DNA from: Dyadobacter sp. NIV53
Lineage (GTDB): Bacteria > Bacteroidota > Bacteroidia > Cytophagales > Spirosomataceae
Length of the DNA: 64,000 nucleotides
Assembly (NCBI RefSeq): GCF_019711195.1
Contig: NZ_CP081299.1
Span: 372,001 to 436,000 of the forward strand
Direction of reading: 5' to 3'
Below, piece by piece: positions 17,997 to 28,900 of this stretch. A program made the translations under genes and the position numbers. Within the stretch, counting starts at the first letter, position 1. Each line of letters opens with the position of its first letter. The notes beneath the pieces are model-generated. The model made no database searches. It was given only the letters and a program-made list of their open reading frames with translations, and was not told the DNA's origin.

Positions 17997-18060
17997 AACA
18001 GAATAAATGCCAGTATTTAATTGCCTGAATGGCAAATTAAATACTGGCATTTATTCTGTT
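17997..18060. terminator. Long bidirectional hairpin terminator
   Basis: An inverted repeat of about 29 bp: the arm starting AACAGAATAAATGCC pairs with the arm ending GGCATTTATTCTGTT, with one bulged base and a five-base loop around 18026-18030. It lies 15 bp after the nucleosidase stop and 17 bp before the stop of the convergent DUF1735 lipoprotein, the position expected of a shared terminator. Confidence 0.8.
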
Positions 18061-18077
18061 AATTAACTTAGAATTTG

Positions 18078-18989
18078 TTATTTATAGAACGTATCTGTAA
18101 TATTTCTTGATGCAGATCCATTAAAAACAACATAATTAATTACAAATTTTGTATTGTTCTCACTTACTGTTAGTACCGGTGCAGATGTAATCGTAACGGT
18201 ATTATCAGCAAATGTACCAGCAACGTCATCAGGATCAATTACTGCTTTGAAATTTGATAATACTCCGTCAGTATTAGTTAACGTGATAAGATAATGCACG
18301 CCCAGGTAACCAGTTTCAGCTCTTACAGTTGTTGGATTAACTGGTGCAAGAATAGTTTCATGCCCAGCAAATGAAGTACTATGAAGAGCATCAGATTTAT
18401 CTGCAGTATTATACCTGTCATAGTTCCATTTATATGAACCCGCAATAGGATTACCAATTGCATGGAAATATACCGTACCAAAGTTTGAGCTGATATCAAC
18501 GCTTCCATCATTGGTTGCTGTTACAGGAAGTCCATAATTTTCAGTTGCATCAATCTTGGATGGATAGAATATCACATGAAATTTTGCAGATCTTTCACCA
18601 GCCTTAATTACTGCCGTTTTAGTTATAAACGTGTAAAGACTGTCAGGCATCAGTTTGTAATCGATATCATCACTTCCGATATTATCGTTTACAGCATTTG
18701 CATCAACGCCAAGTGTAATATTCAGATCCTTACTAAAGGTGCTGGCACCGGCAAGCGATACAACAAAGGTTGCTGTATCTGCAGTGTGCGTAGCGGGATA
18801 AGTAATAGCCGCCCCTGAAAAGTAAGCCAGTCCTGAATTAATTGTCGTTCCACCAGCCTTCACATAAAAAAGTTCAAGAATGGATCCGGACGCATCAGCA
18901 GGAATATTAGATTCATCCTCATTCAAACAAGATGAAAGCCCGCATACTGCTGTTAAAAAGAGAAATATTTTTGTTATTGATCGTTTCAT
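18078..18989 (-). CDS. DUF1735-domain lipoprotein of a SusC/D operon
   Basis: A 303-residue lipoprotein: the signal peptide ends in a lipobox (CGLSSCLNEDES, Cys about 21). The N-terminal half fits DUF1735, common in surface glycan-binding lipoproteins next to SusD (SLAGASTFSKDLNITLGVD; YKLMPDSLYTFITKTAVIKAGERSAKFHVIFYPSKID; ENYGLPVTATN). The C-terminal half is beta-rich and unassigned. It starts 11 bp after the SusD stop and is the third gene of the SusC-SusD-lipoprotein unit. A surface role in ligand binding is likely; no enzyme motifs were seen. Confidence 0.8.
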   Translation of the reverse strand: MKRSITKIFLFLTAVCGLSSCLNEDESNIPADASGSILELFYVKAGGTTINSGLAYFSGAAITYPATHTADTATFVVSLAGASTFSKDLNITLGVDANAVNDNIGSDDIDYKLMPDSLYTFITKTAVIKAGERSAKFHVIFYPSKIDATENYGLPVTATNDGSVDISSNFGTVYFHAIGNPIAGSYKWNYDRYNTADKSDALHSTSFAGHETILAPVNPTTVRAETGYLGVHYLITLTNTDGVLSNFKAVIDPDDVAGTFADNTVTITSAPVLTVSENNTKFVINYVVFNGSASRNITDTFYK

Positions 18990-19000
18990 AAATTGAAATT

Positions 19001-20566
19001 TTATTTTGCCCAGAAAATAAGTGAAGTGAAGGAACTGATACCGCCAGGTGCATTGGCTGCGTTATAAGATGCCTCAGAAGACGGATACAGAACCCTTGTC
19101 GGCAATCTGTCAGCACGCGGGCTTTGAGACACAATGGAAGCAAAAGTTCCACGGGCAGTTGTACCGCTTACGGAAGGATATCCCGTGCGACGGTATTCAT
19201 TCCATCCTTCCTGGCTGTCAACCATATTCATAGCAATGTATTTCTGGGTAATGATCGCTTCGATCTTTTGCGCTTCGGTAGTAGCCAGCGCAAAATTCAC
19301 AAGGTAACTGGTCGGGTTTTCAGTCAGGTATTTCTTGGAATCTGCAACCGGATCTCCATCCAAAGTACCGTCAGGCAATTGATACAAATAATCAAATGAG
19401 GCAGTAATACCGCTTTCAAAAAGTGTTTTGGCAACGCCGGTTGTAATTAGTCCCCTAACTACCGCTTCTGATTGTAAAAAATAACTTTCTGCCGCTGTAA
19501 TTAATGGATATCCTGCATCCGCACCTTTTAAAACGCCGGTTGCATCACCCGCAGTTGTACCGGTTCTGTTGGCACTCGGATACCAGAATCCACCTGTCGG
19601 GCTTGACGGAACACCTGTATTTTCGTAACCCAGCTGATTACTTCCAGTCGAAGGGAACTGGTAAAATGTAGCAGCACCTCTGCCTTCATCTTTCAGCTTT
19701 CCTCCATTATAAAAGCCTAAAACATAGGTGGTAGGAATCCATGCTTTATTGGCAGCAGATCCTGTATAACCAAATCCCCAGCTTTCCCATTTAGGATTTT
19801 GTCTCGCAACATCCCTGGTATACCCCGGATTGATCAGCGCATCTGAATCTAAAAATCCGACAGCATCAAAAGCAGTACTGGCAAAAGTAGCTTTACCCGT
19901 TGCACGTACGATTAATCTGAGTTTGATTGTATTAGCAAGTTGTTTCCATTTATCAAGATCCCCTGCAAAAAGAATATCTGCGGAACCCAGCTCTTTAATT
20001 GTCGCACCGGCTTCGTCCTTTGCAACGGCAGAGTTAATTGTAGCGATGGCAATATCAAGTTGCGAAGCAAGATCTGCATAGACAGCCGACGGATCGTCAT
20101 ACTTAGGCGTTAGCAGATTTGCACCTTTTAATGCCTCGGAATAAGGAACACTGTTATAGGCATCTACTAAAAGCTGAAAGCCGTGTGCCTTCATAATTTT
20201 AGCTGTTGCATTAAAATAACTATAGTTCTCGTCGCCTTCCGTCTGGTCAATGATATACTGGAAATCTTCCAGGTTATCATAAGTTGTTGGCCATAGACCT
20301 GAATAGTTACTTGAATTATAGTTGTAGGTTACAGTTTCGTTAAAACCGCCGTACCCACCCGCATTGGCTGCATAACCGGCCGTTTGCATGCCGTAAGTAT
20401 TGTATCCGTTCAGCACAAGAGCGGTTGCGGCAATAGCTTGCGGCATTACCAGCTCAGGGGAAACAGAAGTAGCCTGGTTAGTATTCGTATTAACATCGAG
20501 GTAATCGCTGCATGATGTTCCCATCATGGTTAGGATCAAAAAGCCTATTATATGTATTTTTTTCAT
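19001..20566 (-). CDS. SusD-like outer-membrane lipoprotein (SusD/RagB_2 type)
   Basis: A 521-residue lipoprotein (lipobox ending GTSCSDYLDVNTN). It has the features of the SusD-like_2 group: NTNTNQATSVSPELVMPQAIAAT at the start, a TPR-like middle (NATAKIMKAHGFQLLVDAYNSVPYSEALKG), and the end segment with LPTRVLYPSSEASYN. It sits on the cell surface as a lid on its SusC barrel and binds the incoming ligand. It starts 38 bp after the SusC stop. The ligand cannot be read from sequence; no glycoside hydrolase lies next to this pair, so the cargo could be peptide or glycan. Confidence 0.92.
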   Translation of the reverse strand: MKKIHIIGFLILTMMGTSCSDYLDVNTNTNQATSVSPELVMPQAIAATALVLNGYNTYGMQTAGYAANAGGYGGFNETVTYNYNSSNYSGLWPTTYDNLEDFQYIIDQTEGDENYSYFNATAKIMKAHGFQLLVDAYNSVPYSEALKGANLLTPKYDDPSAVYADLASQLDIAIATINSAVAKDEAGATIKELGSADILFAGDLDKWKQLANTIKLRLIVRATGKATFASTAFDAVGFLDSDALINPGYTRDVARQNPKWESWGFGYTGSAANKAWIPTTYVLGFYNGGKLKDEGRGAATFYQFPSTGSNQLGYENTGVPSSPTGGFWYPSANRTGTTAGDATGVLKGADAGYPLITAAESYFLQSEAVVRGLITTGVAKTLFESGITASFDYLYQLPDGTLDGDPVADSKKYLTENPTSYLVNFALATTEAQKIEAIITQKYIAMNMVDSQEGWNEYRRTGYPSVSGTTARGTFASIVSQSPRADRLPTRVLYPSSEASYNAANAPGGISSFTSLIFWAK

Positions 20567-20603
20567 TTTTTCTATTTTATTGTCATAATCTTAAATAGGA
20601 CCC

Positions 20604-23600
20604 TTAAAATTTGAAGGCTACACTTCCTCCAAAATAACGGGAAGGAGGAGTTTGATCCAAGCTGTTAAGACCTCCGCCATTATTACCCGCACCAGCACTG
20701 CTGTATTCAGGATCAGTGTATAAATTATCTTTTGACATCCAAAGGAATAAATTACGTCCCTGTGCGCTGAAAGTGATATCCTTGATAAACTTGGTTTTGT
20801 TCATAAGGGAAGCAGGTAGAGAATAAGACAAAGCAATTTCCCTCAGTTTCACGAAATTACCAGATGTTACATAGTTAGAAGAAACGTTACGGTTGATACC
20901 ATCCGACCAGAAACCATTATTTCCATTTCCGTTAGCAATCGTGATCGTTTTGTTTTCTACGTATGAACCATCATCAGCCATATATACCGAGTTAGGGAAA
21001 ACAAAACTCTGACGATCATACACTGCAGTTCTGTAACCTGTTCCGGACCAGTCCATTTCGGTACCAATACCGTTAAATATTTTATAACCACCGCGGTATT
21101 CGAATAATACAGAAAGGCGTAGTGTTTTATAACTAATAGCCGCATCCATACCCAAACGGTTTTTAGGCGTTGCATTTCCTAAAACTTTGACACCCGCTGT
21201 TTGTGACGGCAAGCCGGAGGTAGAATTTACGATCACACGGCCCTGTGGATCTCTTTCATAGTCATAACCCATAATTACCGGGAATGACATACCTGCAACA
21301 GCGGCAGAAGTTGCACCACCTGAACCGGCAGTAGCCAGAGTAAGAGTAGGCAAAGCAGCTGAAATATAATTTACTGTATTATTCAGGTAGGTATAATTCC
21401 CACCCAAAGTAAGATTCCAGCTTTCTGTTTGTATTGGCGTTACATGCAGGCTCAGTTCAAGTCCTTTGCTTTGTGTTTGCCCAACGTTAGTCAGCAAAGA
21501 GTTGAAACCCGTACTGTTAGATAATGCAGTCGTTACAGTTTGGTTATCCGTTTTGGTATTAAACCAGGTTGCATTGGTTGTGATGCGGTTATCCATCATA
21601 CTTAAATCAAACCCCACCTCGTAACCTTTTGTCAACTCGGGTTTCAAATCATTGGAAACCAAGGTATTACTCAGAGAATATCCGGCTAAGCTACCATAAG
21701 GAAAACCATTGGCTGTACCATAACTTATGTTACTGCTAAACGTTGGCAAAAGCTGGTACGCACCGAAGTTATTGGGTACCGAATTATTACCTAAGTTAAC
21801 CTGGCCTACCTTGGAAACCCCACCACGTACTTTCAATAAATTGATAACCTTACTCGCTTTAATCATCGGTATAGCGTCACTCACTACAAACGATGCTTCA
21901 AGCGACGGATAAAAGAACGACTGGTTGTTTTTAGCTAATCTTGAATCCCAGTCATTACGCCCGGTAGCAGTCAGGAAAAGATAATCCCTGAAACCAACTG
22001 TAAGCTTTCCGTAAGCACCAACCTGGCGCGTCCTGTAATCCAGTTCCGAATATCCGGGAGAACCTGTACCGTTACTCAAATTATATAAGTCTTTTACAAC
22101 CAGGCCGCCGATTGCAGTAGTCTGATATTTAGCATCATTTTGGGTCAGCTGCATTCCACCAATCAGATTGAAGTTAAAATCTCCGATCGTTTTGTTGTAT
22201 TGTGCAAGCAGATCTGTCAGCATCTGAGAGGTGTAATTGCTCGTTTCTGCTACGTAAGCACTGATATCCGATTTAGAACTAGCCTCTGTGTTTTTGGCAT
22301 AATCCGTGTAGGTAAATCCTCCACCTGTATTTTTCTGAAGATAATTCCTGCTGGAAATTCCCTGGCGTGCAATAATATCAAGACCTTTTACCGGCGTTAA
22401 TTTAATTTCCACATTTCCGGTCAGGTAATCATTTTTATCGTACTCTCTGTTATTATCAGCAGTAAAATATGGATTCTGATACCATGGGTTATAAAAACCA
22501 TTCGGGTTTGCAAACTTATCGGTCCGCCAGTTTTTATATTTGGTAATATCCACATTGGACGGCATGTTCAGCATACTGCCGTAAATAGAGCCAGTCTGTG
22601 ATGTAATGTCATATCTGTTTGGCGCAAATGAAGTGCTGTAAGTTACATTGATCAGTTTCCCGATTTTGCGGGTTCCGTTTATACGTACGGTTGCACGGGT
22701 AAATTTATCACCCGGGGTTGTACCTGTGGTTTTAACAAACTGGCCGGAAATATAAAGGCTTGATTTGTCATCGCCGGTGGAAAGGGAAAAGTCAGTCTGG
22801 CTGGTTAAACCCGTATTCCAGAATTTATCATGACCGTCTTTGTAGGAGTACGCACTTGAATCCTGGCTTCCATCTTCAAGCGGCGAGCCAATAGGCCTTA
22901 CAACACCATCAAATGCTGGTCCGTACGACTGGTTTTCAAGATAACTGTAAGTAGGAGAACCAAATGCATCAATACCATATCCGCTTCCGCCTGCACCGAA
23001 TTTCTTCTGGATTTTAGGGAAAAATGCTACCTGCTGAGCAGTTACAGTCTGAGAGATATTGATATCTGTTTTACCGTTTTTACCTCTTTTTGTTGTAACA
23101 ATAACAGCTCCGTTTGAGGCTTGTGAACCGTATAAAGCTGCTGCTCCCGAACCGTTCAGAATTACTACCTGGTCAACATCATTCGGATTCAGGTTGCTTA
23201 GGACTGTTCCCGGAACAATAACATTGTCCAACACAATCAGCGCCTGATTATTTCCTGTAAGTGAACGCTGTCCGCGTAAAATCAACCTGTACTCAGGATT
23301 AACCCCGCTGCTTGTACCGCTTATCTGAAAACCTGCCACCTTTCCCTGCAGACCACTTGCAATATTAACTGCTTTACCTGCATTCAGCATTTCTGTGGAT
23401 ACAACCGAAGCAGCTGTTCCCAATTCTTTTGTTTTAGTCTGAAAACCACCGGCAGTGGTAATAACGACTTCACCAAGTTGTTGATAATCTGGTATCAAAG
23501 ACACATCAATCTGTGACTTATTACCAACCGAAACGCTTTGTGTCTTGAATCCAATGAAGGAAAACGTAAGGTCACTTCCCGAAGCAGGGATGTTAATTTT

Positions 23601-23783
23601 GTAGTAACCTTTGGCATCGGTCACTGTTCCTAAACTGGTACCTTTCACTACCACATTCACACCAGGCAAAGTTGAACCGTCTTCACTGGCAGTTACCGTA
23701 CCGGTAACTTGTCTGTCCTGGGCCCATAGCAATGATGAGCATGAGCAAATCCAGAGGATGCTCAACAATAGAACTTTCTTCAT
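20604..23783 (-). CDS. SusC/RagA-type TonB-dependent receptor
   Basis: A 1059-residue outer-membrane receptor with a signal peptide (ending LLWAQ). A carboxypeptidase-regulatory-like domain (TGTVTASEDGSTLPGVNVVVKGTS) covers about residues 25-105, followed by the TonB plug (GKVAGFQISGTSSGVNPEYRLILRG, then DVDQVVILNGSGAAALYGSQASNGAVIVTTKRG) and a 22-stranded barrel ending in a terminal aromatic (VAFKF). It imports a bulky ligand using TonB energy together with the SusD 38 bp downstream. An 845-bp AT-rich leader region lies upstream, so regulation is probably from a distal promoter. Confidence 0.94.
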   Translation of the reverse strand: MKKVLLLSILWICSCSSLLWAQDRQVTGTVTASEDGSTLPGVNVVVKGTSLGTVTDAKGYYKINIPASGSDLTFSFIGFKTQSVSVGNKSQIDVSLIPDYQQLGEVVITTAGGFQTKTKELGTAASVVSTEMLNAGKAVNIASGLQGKVAGFQISGTSSGVNPEYRLILRGQRSLTGNNQALIVLDNVIVPGTVLSNLNPNDVDQVVILNGSGAAALYGSQASNGAVIVTTKRGKNGKTDINISQTVTAQQVAFFPKIQKKFGAGGSGYGIDAFGSPTYSYLENQSYGPAFDGVVRPIGSPLEDGSQDSSAYSYKDGHDKFWNTGLTSQTDFSLSTGDDKSSLYISGQFVKTTGTTPGDKFTRATVRINGTRKIGKLINVTYSTSFAPNRYDITSQTGSIYGSMLNMPSNVDITKYKNWRTDKFANPNGFYNPWYQNPYFTADNNREYDKNDYLTGNVEIKLTPVKGLDIIARQGISSRNYLQKNTGGGFTYTDYAKNTEASSKSDISAYVAETSNYTSQMLTDLLAQYNKTIGDFNFNLIGGMQLTQNDAKYQTTAIGGLVVKDLYNLSNGTGSPGYSELDYRTRQVGAYGKLTVGFRDYLFLTATGRNDWDSRLAKNNQSFFYPSLEASFVVSDAIPMIKASKVINLLKVRGGVSKVGQVNLGNNSVPNNFGAYQLLPTFSSNISYGTANGFPYGSLAGYSLSNTLVSNDLKPELTKGYEVGFDLSMMDNRITTNATWFNTKTDNQTVTTALSNSTGFNSLLTNVGQTQSKGLELSLHVTPIQTESWNLTLGGNYTYLNNTVNYISAALPTLTLATAGSGGATSAAVAGMSFPVIMGYDYERDPQGRVIVNSTSGLPSQTAGVKVLGNATPKNRLGMDAAISYKTLRLSVLFEYRGGYKIFNGIGTEMDWSGTGYRTAVYDRQSFVFPNSVYMADDGSYVENKTITIANGNGNNGFWSDGINRNVSSNYVTSGNFVKLREIALSYSLPASLMNKTKFIKDITFSAQGRNLFLWMSKDNLYTDPEYSSAGAGNNGGGLNSLDQTPPSRYFGGSVAFKF

Positions 23784-24628
23784 TTACATTAATTAATTAG
23801 GTTGGTTAAATAAACTATTTAAGGTAATAGTATGTGTTATCGGGTCATTGAAAAATAACAATGTTAGGGTTCCGGGGGCATCATATCCCGGATAGTTATC
23901 ATGACTAAATAGAAAAAGCTGCTCGTACATAAACAGTAATCCTGTTCATGTCAATTATTTACTCCACACTTATTGACAGTAAGACAATTGTATTTTCTGA
24001 GAAGAAGAATTGATGTTTGCAGCATCAGCATACTTCCGGATAAATGAAGTACATCGTATATGCGTCCGGCGGATTAAAAAAAAACGATCTGCCGGTTGCC
24101 GTTGGCTTTCAGTAAATAATAGTAAATGATTCAGCATGTTGAGAATATAAGTTAGGTTGTATGAAGCTTACCTCTGCAATGTAAATATTGTTTTAATTAT
24201 TGCAATGCATTTGCCTGTTTTCTCAAAATAAAATTTTGCAAAAATCAAAAGTAACCAATATATACAACAATAATTATGATTTTTACCGATTTAATTATAA
24301 AATCTTAATCACTTTAATTTCCGAATCAAAATACCTGATTTGTTCTTTTACCAGACATAATTATAATTAAACGACATAATTGAACGATAATGTATATACG
24401 TAATTTAAGTGCTTTTTTAATACCATTTTAATGTGAACATTAAGAAACCGCATTTAACTTAATCATAATATTGCAGCTGATAATGTTAATATCCGGGTAA
24501 CACAGCAAAAAAAACCTTATGATTTACATCAACTTTGCCAGTTCATATAAATCATAAGGGTGCAGTTCGATGTAATTTATCCGTTGGAATAAATTACACT
24601 TTTTCCGGGTATTGAATACTTAAATAAC
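23784..24628. other. Long AT-rich intergenic region with small hairpins
   Basis: No gene was recognised in 845 bp upstream of the SusC gene and downstream of the TolC gene. Structures seen: a 9-bp hairpin with one mismatch (24066-24074 with 24087-24095), a perfect 12-bp inverted repeat CCTTATGATTTA (24515-24526) with 24548-24559, and a perfect 10-bp hairpin TGTAATTTAT (24571-24580) with 24589-24598. The last two probably end transcripts of the efflux operon. A TACTTTTG string on the minus strand (24246-24253) is a possible SusC promoter element. Confidence 0.5.
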
Positions 24629-25924
24629 TTACGGAGCAGATGATTCGTTTATTTTTCCGGTGATATAACGGTAAGCAGCTTCTTTGTCCTGATAATTTGC
24701 ATAAGCACTAACCTGTTCACTTTCTGCCTGCTGGTAAGCAACCTGCGCATCGAGCAGTTCTGTAATTCCGGACAGGCCACTGGAATAATTATCACGGCTT
24801 ACTTTGAGGTTGTCTTTGGCCAGGTTAAGGTTTTCTTTTGCATAAACAATTTGCTTAAGTGCGTCAGTCAGATCGTACCAGCTTTTCATAATACCCACTT
24901 TCAGTTTGTTTTGCCCGTCAGAAAAATTATTGGCCGCAATACGTTCGCTTATCTGTCGCTGCTTCATTTTTTGTTTACCACTCCCCCACCAGTCAGAAAT
25001 TGGTACGCTTACCATACCCAGGGCGACCGGTATAAAATTATTACCCAATCCACTGTTGATTGATCCAATCTGGCCTGCGTTCAAACCTAGTGATATACCA
25101 GGCAGGTAGTCTCCCTTGGTAAGCCGGGTCTGTAACTTTTCGGCTTCGATACTTTTCTGCAGCAAGCGGTAGTTATCATTTTGATCCAAATCCAGTTCAG
25201 GTTCCTTGTATTGCATTACCGGCAGGCTTGTAGTATCAAGTGTTTGCTGCATGACCAAAGACGAATCGTAGGTATTTCCAATATAAAGGCAAAAGTCCAG
25301 TAAGGCAATTTTCCTTCCGTTTTCCAGTTTGTTTTTATTCAGTAAAAGCTGGCTTCGTTTCACCTTCACTTTAAGCATATCATTTCTGGCAATCAGCCCT
25401 GATGCGAGCATATCCTGCTGCTGTTTCAGGATCTGGTCCAGTAATTGTTCATTGGCAAGAATTGATTTGTGCTGCTCCTGCAATCCTACCAGGTTCCAGT
25501 ATTTTTGTTCGGTAAGCAACAACACCGAATCAACAGATTGTTTTGCCCTGATCCGGCTCACTGCAACCTGCATAGCAGCCAGTTCATTGGCAGTACGGAT
25601 CTTTCCACCTGCATATATCGCCTGGTTTGCACTGACTCCGGCAAAATAGAAATTATTCAAACCCTTGTCCAAAAGTGGCGGCATAGCTCCAACCAGGTTT
25701 TTGAAACCATACAAGCCAATGCCCGTGAAACTGACGGAAGGAAGGTAATTGGCTTCAGCACTTTTTTTGCCCGCTTCTGCCGATTCAATAACCAACTGTC
25801 CGTTTTTTATAGCCTTACTAAATGACAGTGCCGCAGATTTACTTTGTTCAAGATTAATGTAGTGCTGTTGTGCAAAACAAAGATTGCAAGCCAGGATACA
25901 AATACTTAATATTATCAAACGCAT
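24629..25924 (-). CDS. TolC-family outer-membrane efflux protein
   Basis: A 431-residue protein with a signal peptide (ending NLCFAQ). It shows the duplicated outer-membrane-efflux pattern: long helical coiled stretches rich in Q, A and L, LPSVSFTGIGLYGFKN in the first repeat and LPGISLGLNAGQIG in the second, and SGITELLDAQVAYQQAESE near the C-terminus. It forms the trimeric outer-membrane tunnel of the efflux system. It is the last gene of the tetR-adaptor-pump-tolC operon, 45 bp after the pump stop codon. Confidence 0.92.
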   Translation of the reverse strand: MRLIILSICILACNLCFAQQHYINLEQSKSAALSFSKAIKNGQLVIESAEAGKKSAEANYLPSVSFTGIGLYGFKNLVGAMPPLLDKGLNNFYFAGVSANQAIYAGGKIRTANELAAMQVAVSRIRAKQSVDSVLLLTEQKYWNLVGLQEQHKSILANEQLLDQILKQQQDMLASGLIARNDMLKVKVKRSQLLLNKNKLENGRKIALLDFCLYIGNTYDSSLVMQQTLDTTSLPVMQYKEPELDLDQNDNYRLLQKSIEAEKLQTRLTKGDYLPGISLGLNAGQIGSINSGLGNNFIPVALGMVSVPISDWWGSGKQKMKQRQISERIAANNFSDGQNKLKVGIMKSWYDLTDALKQIVYAKENLNLAKDNLKVSRDNYSSGLSGITELLDAQVAYQQAESEQVSAYANYQDKEAAYRYITGKINESSAP

Positions 25925-25969
25925 ATTTTTTCTTTTAGATGCTGAAATACCAACTATGATGCTTTGTTT

Positions 25970-28900
25970 CTAATAAACTGCTTCCTCATGTAGTACAGGT
26001 TGTTTCTGGTTTCTGAAAAACAGCCAGTATAATACAGGCAATACAAACAAAGTGAGCAGCATGGAAACGATCAGTCCGAAACAAATTACAGTACCCAGCG
26101 GCCCCCAAAGAGACGAACGGCTGATGATCATTGGAATGACACCGACAGCAGCAGCGGAGGAAGTTAAAAATATCGGCCTCATTCTTCTTTCCGCAGCATG
26201 TATGGCAGCTTCCAGAACACTCATTCCTTCTTTGAAACGCATTTCGTCTGCAAAATCAATCAGGATAATGCCGTTTCTAACCACAATACCGCACAAAGCA
26301 AGCAAACCAATAAATGAAGTAAAACCAAAAGGAAACTGCATCACTGTTAGGCCGAATGCCGCGCCAAAAAGACTTAGCGGCATGGTAGTAATACTCAGCA
26401 GCGCATGTTTGATACTTTTGAAATGCCAGATCAGGATTAAAAATATGAGGATAATACTCATTAGGAGCGATAAACCCATCGGGCCCATATTTTCATCAGC
26501 CGCTTCTTTTTCACCACCGTAACTCAAATACATACCCTCAGGAAGGTCCAGCTTTTCAATTTTAGGCTGTAGTACTTTTAATACCCGGTCTGCTACTGCA
26601 TCCTGGGAAATGTCGATCCGTACAGTGAGAGTCCGCACTCCGTTACGCCGGACAATTTGCCCCTCATGCCAGTCAGGAGTTATGTCGCCAACCTGACGCA
26701 AAGGCACAATTACACCCGATTGCGGAATTCCGATCGAAAGCTCTTCAAGGTCTGAAGGATTACTTCTCGACACCTTTTCCGACTTAATTTTGACATCCAT
26801 CGGATAATTCCCATCCCATACTCGTGTAGCCAGTATGCCTTCCATATTCATGGCAACGGTATTGGAAATATCATTTTTGGTCAATCCCAGCCGGGCAGCT
26901 TCATCGTTTTTTATATTCAGCTTTATACCTTCATACTTTTCTTCAAAGTCCGTTCTGATCCAGGAAATATTGGGAACAGTACCTGCCAGTTTCATCACCT
27001 GCCGTCCAGCTTCTTTTAATTCTGCCATGTTATCGCCGGAAATCCGGATCTCAATAGGCGAAGCAGAGGCGATCAGAGCAAGTTGCTTCATCCGTACATA
27101 AGCTTCCGGAAATAGGTTGCTGTATTTTTGCTCATATTCTCCCAGTACATCTTCGGTTGTTTCGGCTGTCGTGGTATTGATCAGGATCTGGGCGTAGTTT
27201 TTGGCTGGCAAATTAGGTGCATAAACTGTATGGAACCTGGGTGAACTTGTTCCAATAAAACTGGTATAAGACAAAATCCGATTGTCGTTTGCAAGCACTT
27301 TCTCCATACTTTTTACCACACTATCCGTTTGCTGTAAATTATAACCCTGCGGAAGGTATATTTCCATCGCAAACTGGTTACGGTCCACCTTGGGAAAAAG
27401 CTGCTGAGGCAACCTGCCCATCAGTACAACACCCGCAACTATTGCCAGCATACCGAATGTGAGTGTAATTGCCCAGTGCTTTACTGCATTACCAATCTGG
27501 CGGTCAAAGAATCCCTGCAACTGGTCGAGCATTGATTTTTTGTTACTTTTCTTCTCTGCATCATGTAATCCGGAGCGTATAAAAATTGTATTGAAATACG
27601 GGACAATAAGCATTGAAATAACGAGCGATAAAGTAAGTGCTATAATAATCGTATACGGAAAAACGGTTATAAAATCCGCTGCAACCCCGCTCATGAAAAA
27701 CATCAGAGGCGCAAATGTTGCTGAAATAGCCAGTGTTGCAGTAAAAACGGAAGGAAAAAGTTCAGTTGCACTGCTTTTTGCTGCGTCCCAGACTGACAGC
27801 CCATGATCCAGCTTTTCAACGTGATTATCTATTACAACTATCGGGTCGTCCACCACAATTCCCAGCACAATAATCAGCGCTGCAAGCGTTACCGTGTTGA
27901 GCTCAATACCAGCCATGTACATGATAGCAAGTGTAGCGGCAATAGTGATAGGTATGGTTGCAGCTGCTACAGAAGCGATACGGAATGGTAAAAGCAACAA
28001 AGTAATGACGACAACACCGATGAGCGCAAATCCAAATTCTTTCATAAAATGGCTGATGGATTCGTCAACCACCTCAGGCTGATTGGCAATTTTACTGATC
28101 TGTATGTCTGCCGGAAGCCTTCTCTCAATTGCCCTTAAGTGCTCATCCACTTCTTCACCAAACTGGACGATATTTTTCCCTTTGGTCATTTCCATGGAAA
28201 TGATAATACTTTTTGTCCCGTTGGCCGTTACATAGGATTCCGGTTCTTCGTATTCTCTTTTAATGGTGGCAACGTCCCTCAGCCGGATCGTATTTCCATT
28301 TTTATCATTCCGGATGATCTGCCTTGCCAGGTCACTTTCGGTTTTGAAAAATGTGGTCATGTGTATCGGGCGCTCTATGATGGCTCCGTCCAGCGTTCCC
28401 GCCGGATTAATAGCTCCTTCATTTTGTAATACCTGCATGACGGAACCCGCAGAAATCCCGTAATTCGCCAGCTTATTATTGTCCACATACACGCCAATCT
28501 GCTCTTCCAGGTTACCCGAGTGGCTTATTCTTGCTACCGTATTGATTTTGCGTAAATCATCTTCAATCTCTTCTACATGTTTTTCAAGATCCTTATAAGG
28601 CCTGGTTTTTGACTCTATGGCGAGGATGATGGCAGATGTACTCCCGAAATCACTGTTCACCATGATCCCCCTGATTTCTTTGGGCATTTGTGACTGCAAT
28701 AAAAGCGCACCGTTTTTGAGCTTATTCCAGAAATCTTTGGTTTGGGTATCGTTCACATTTCCGGCAACTTCAACAAAAATGTACATCATCCCGTCCCTTG
28801 AATAGGAATAGGTTTTCGATTTATCCACTTCATTGAAACTGAATAAATATTGTTCTACTTTGGAAGTAAGCTGTAATTCAACCTGCTCCGATGACGCCCC

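Noticed and set aside
24571..24598. Hairpin as a proven terminator of the TolC gene
   Set aside because: The T-run lies on the wrong side for the minus strand, so only a hairpin is recorded.
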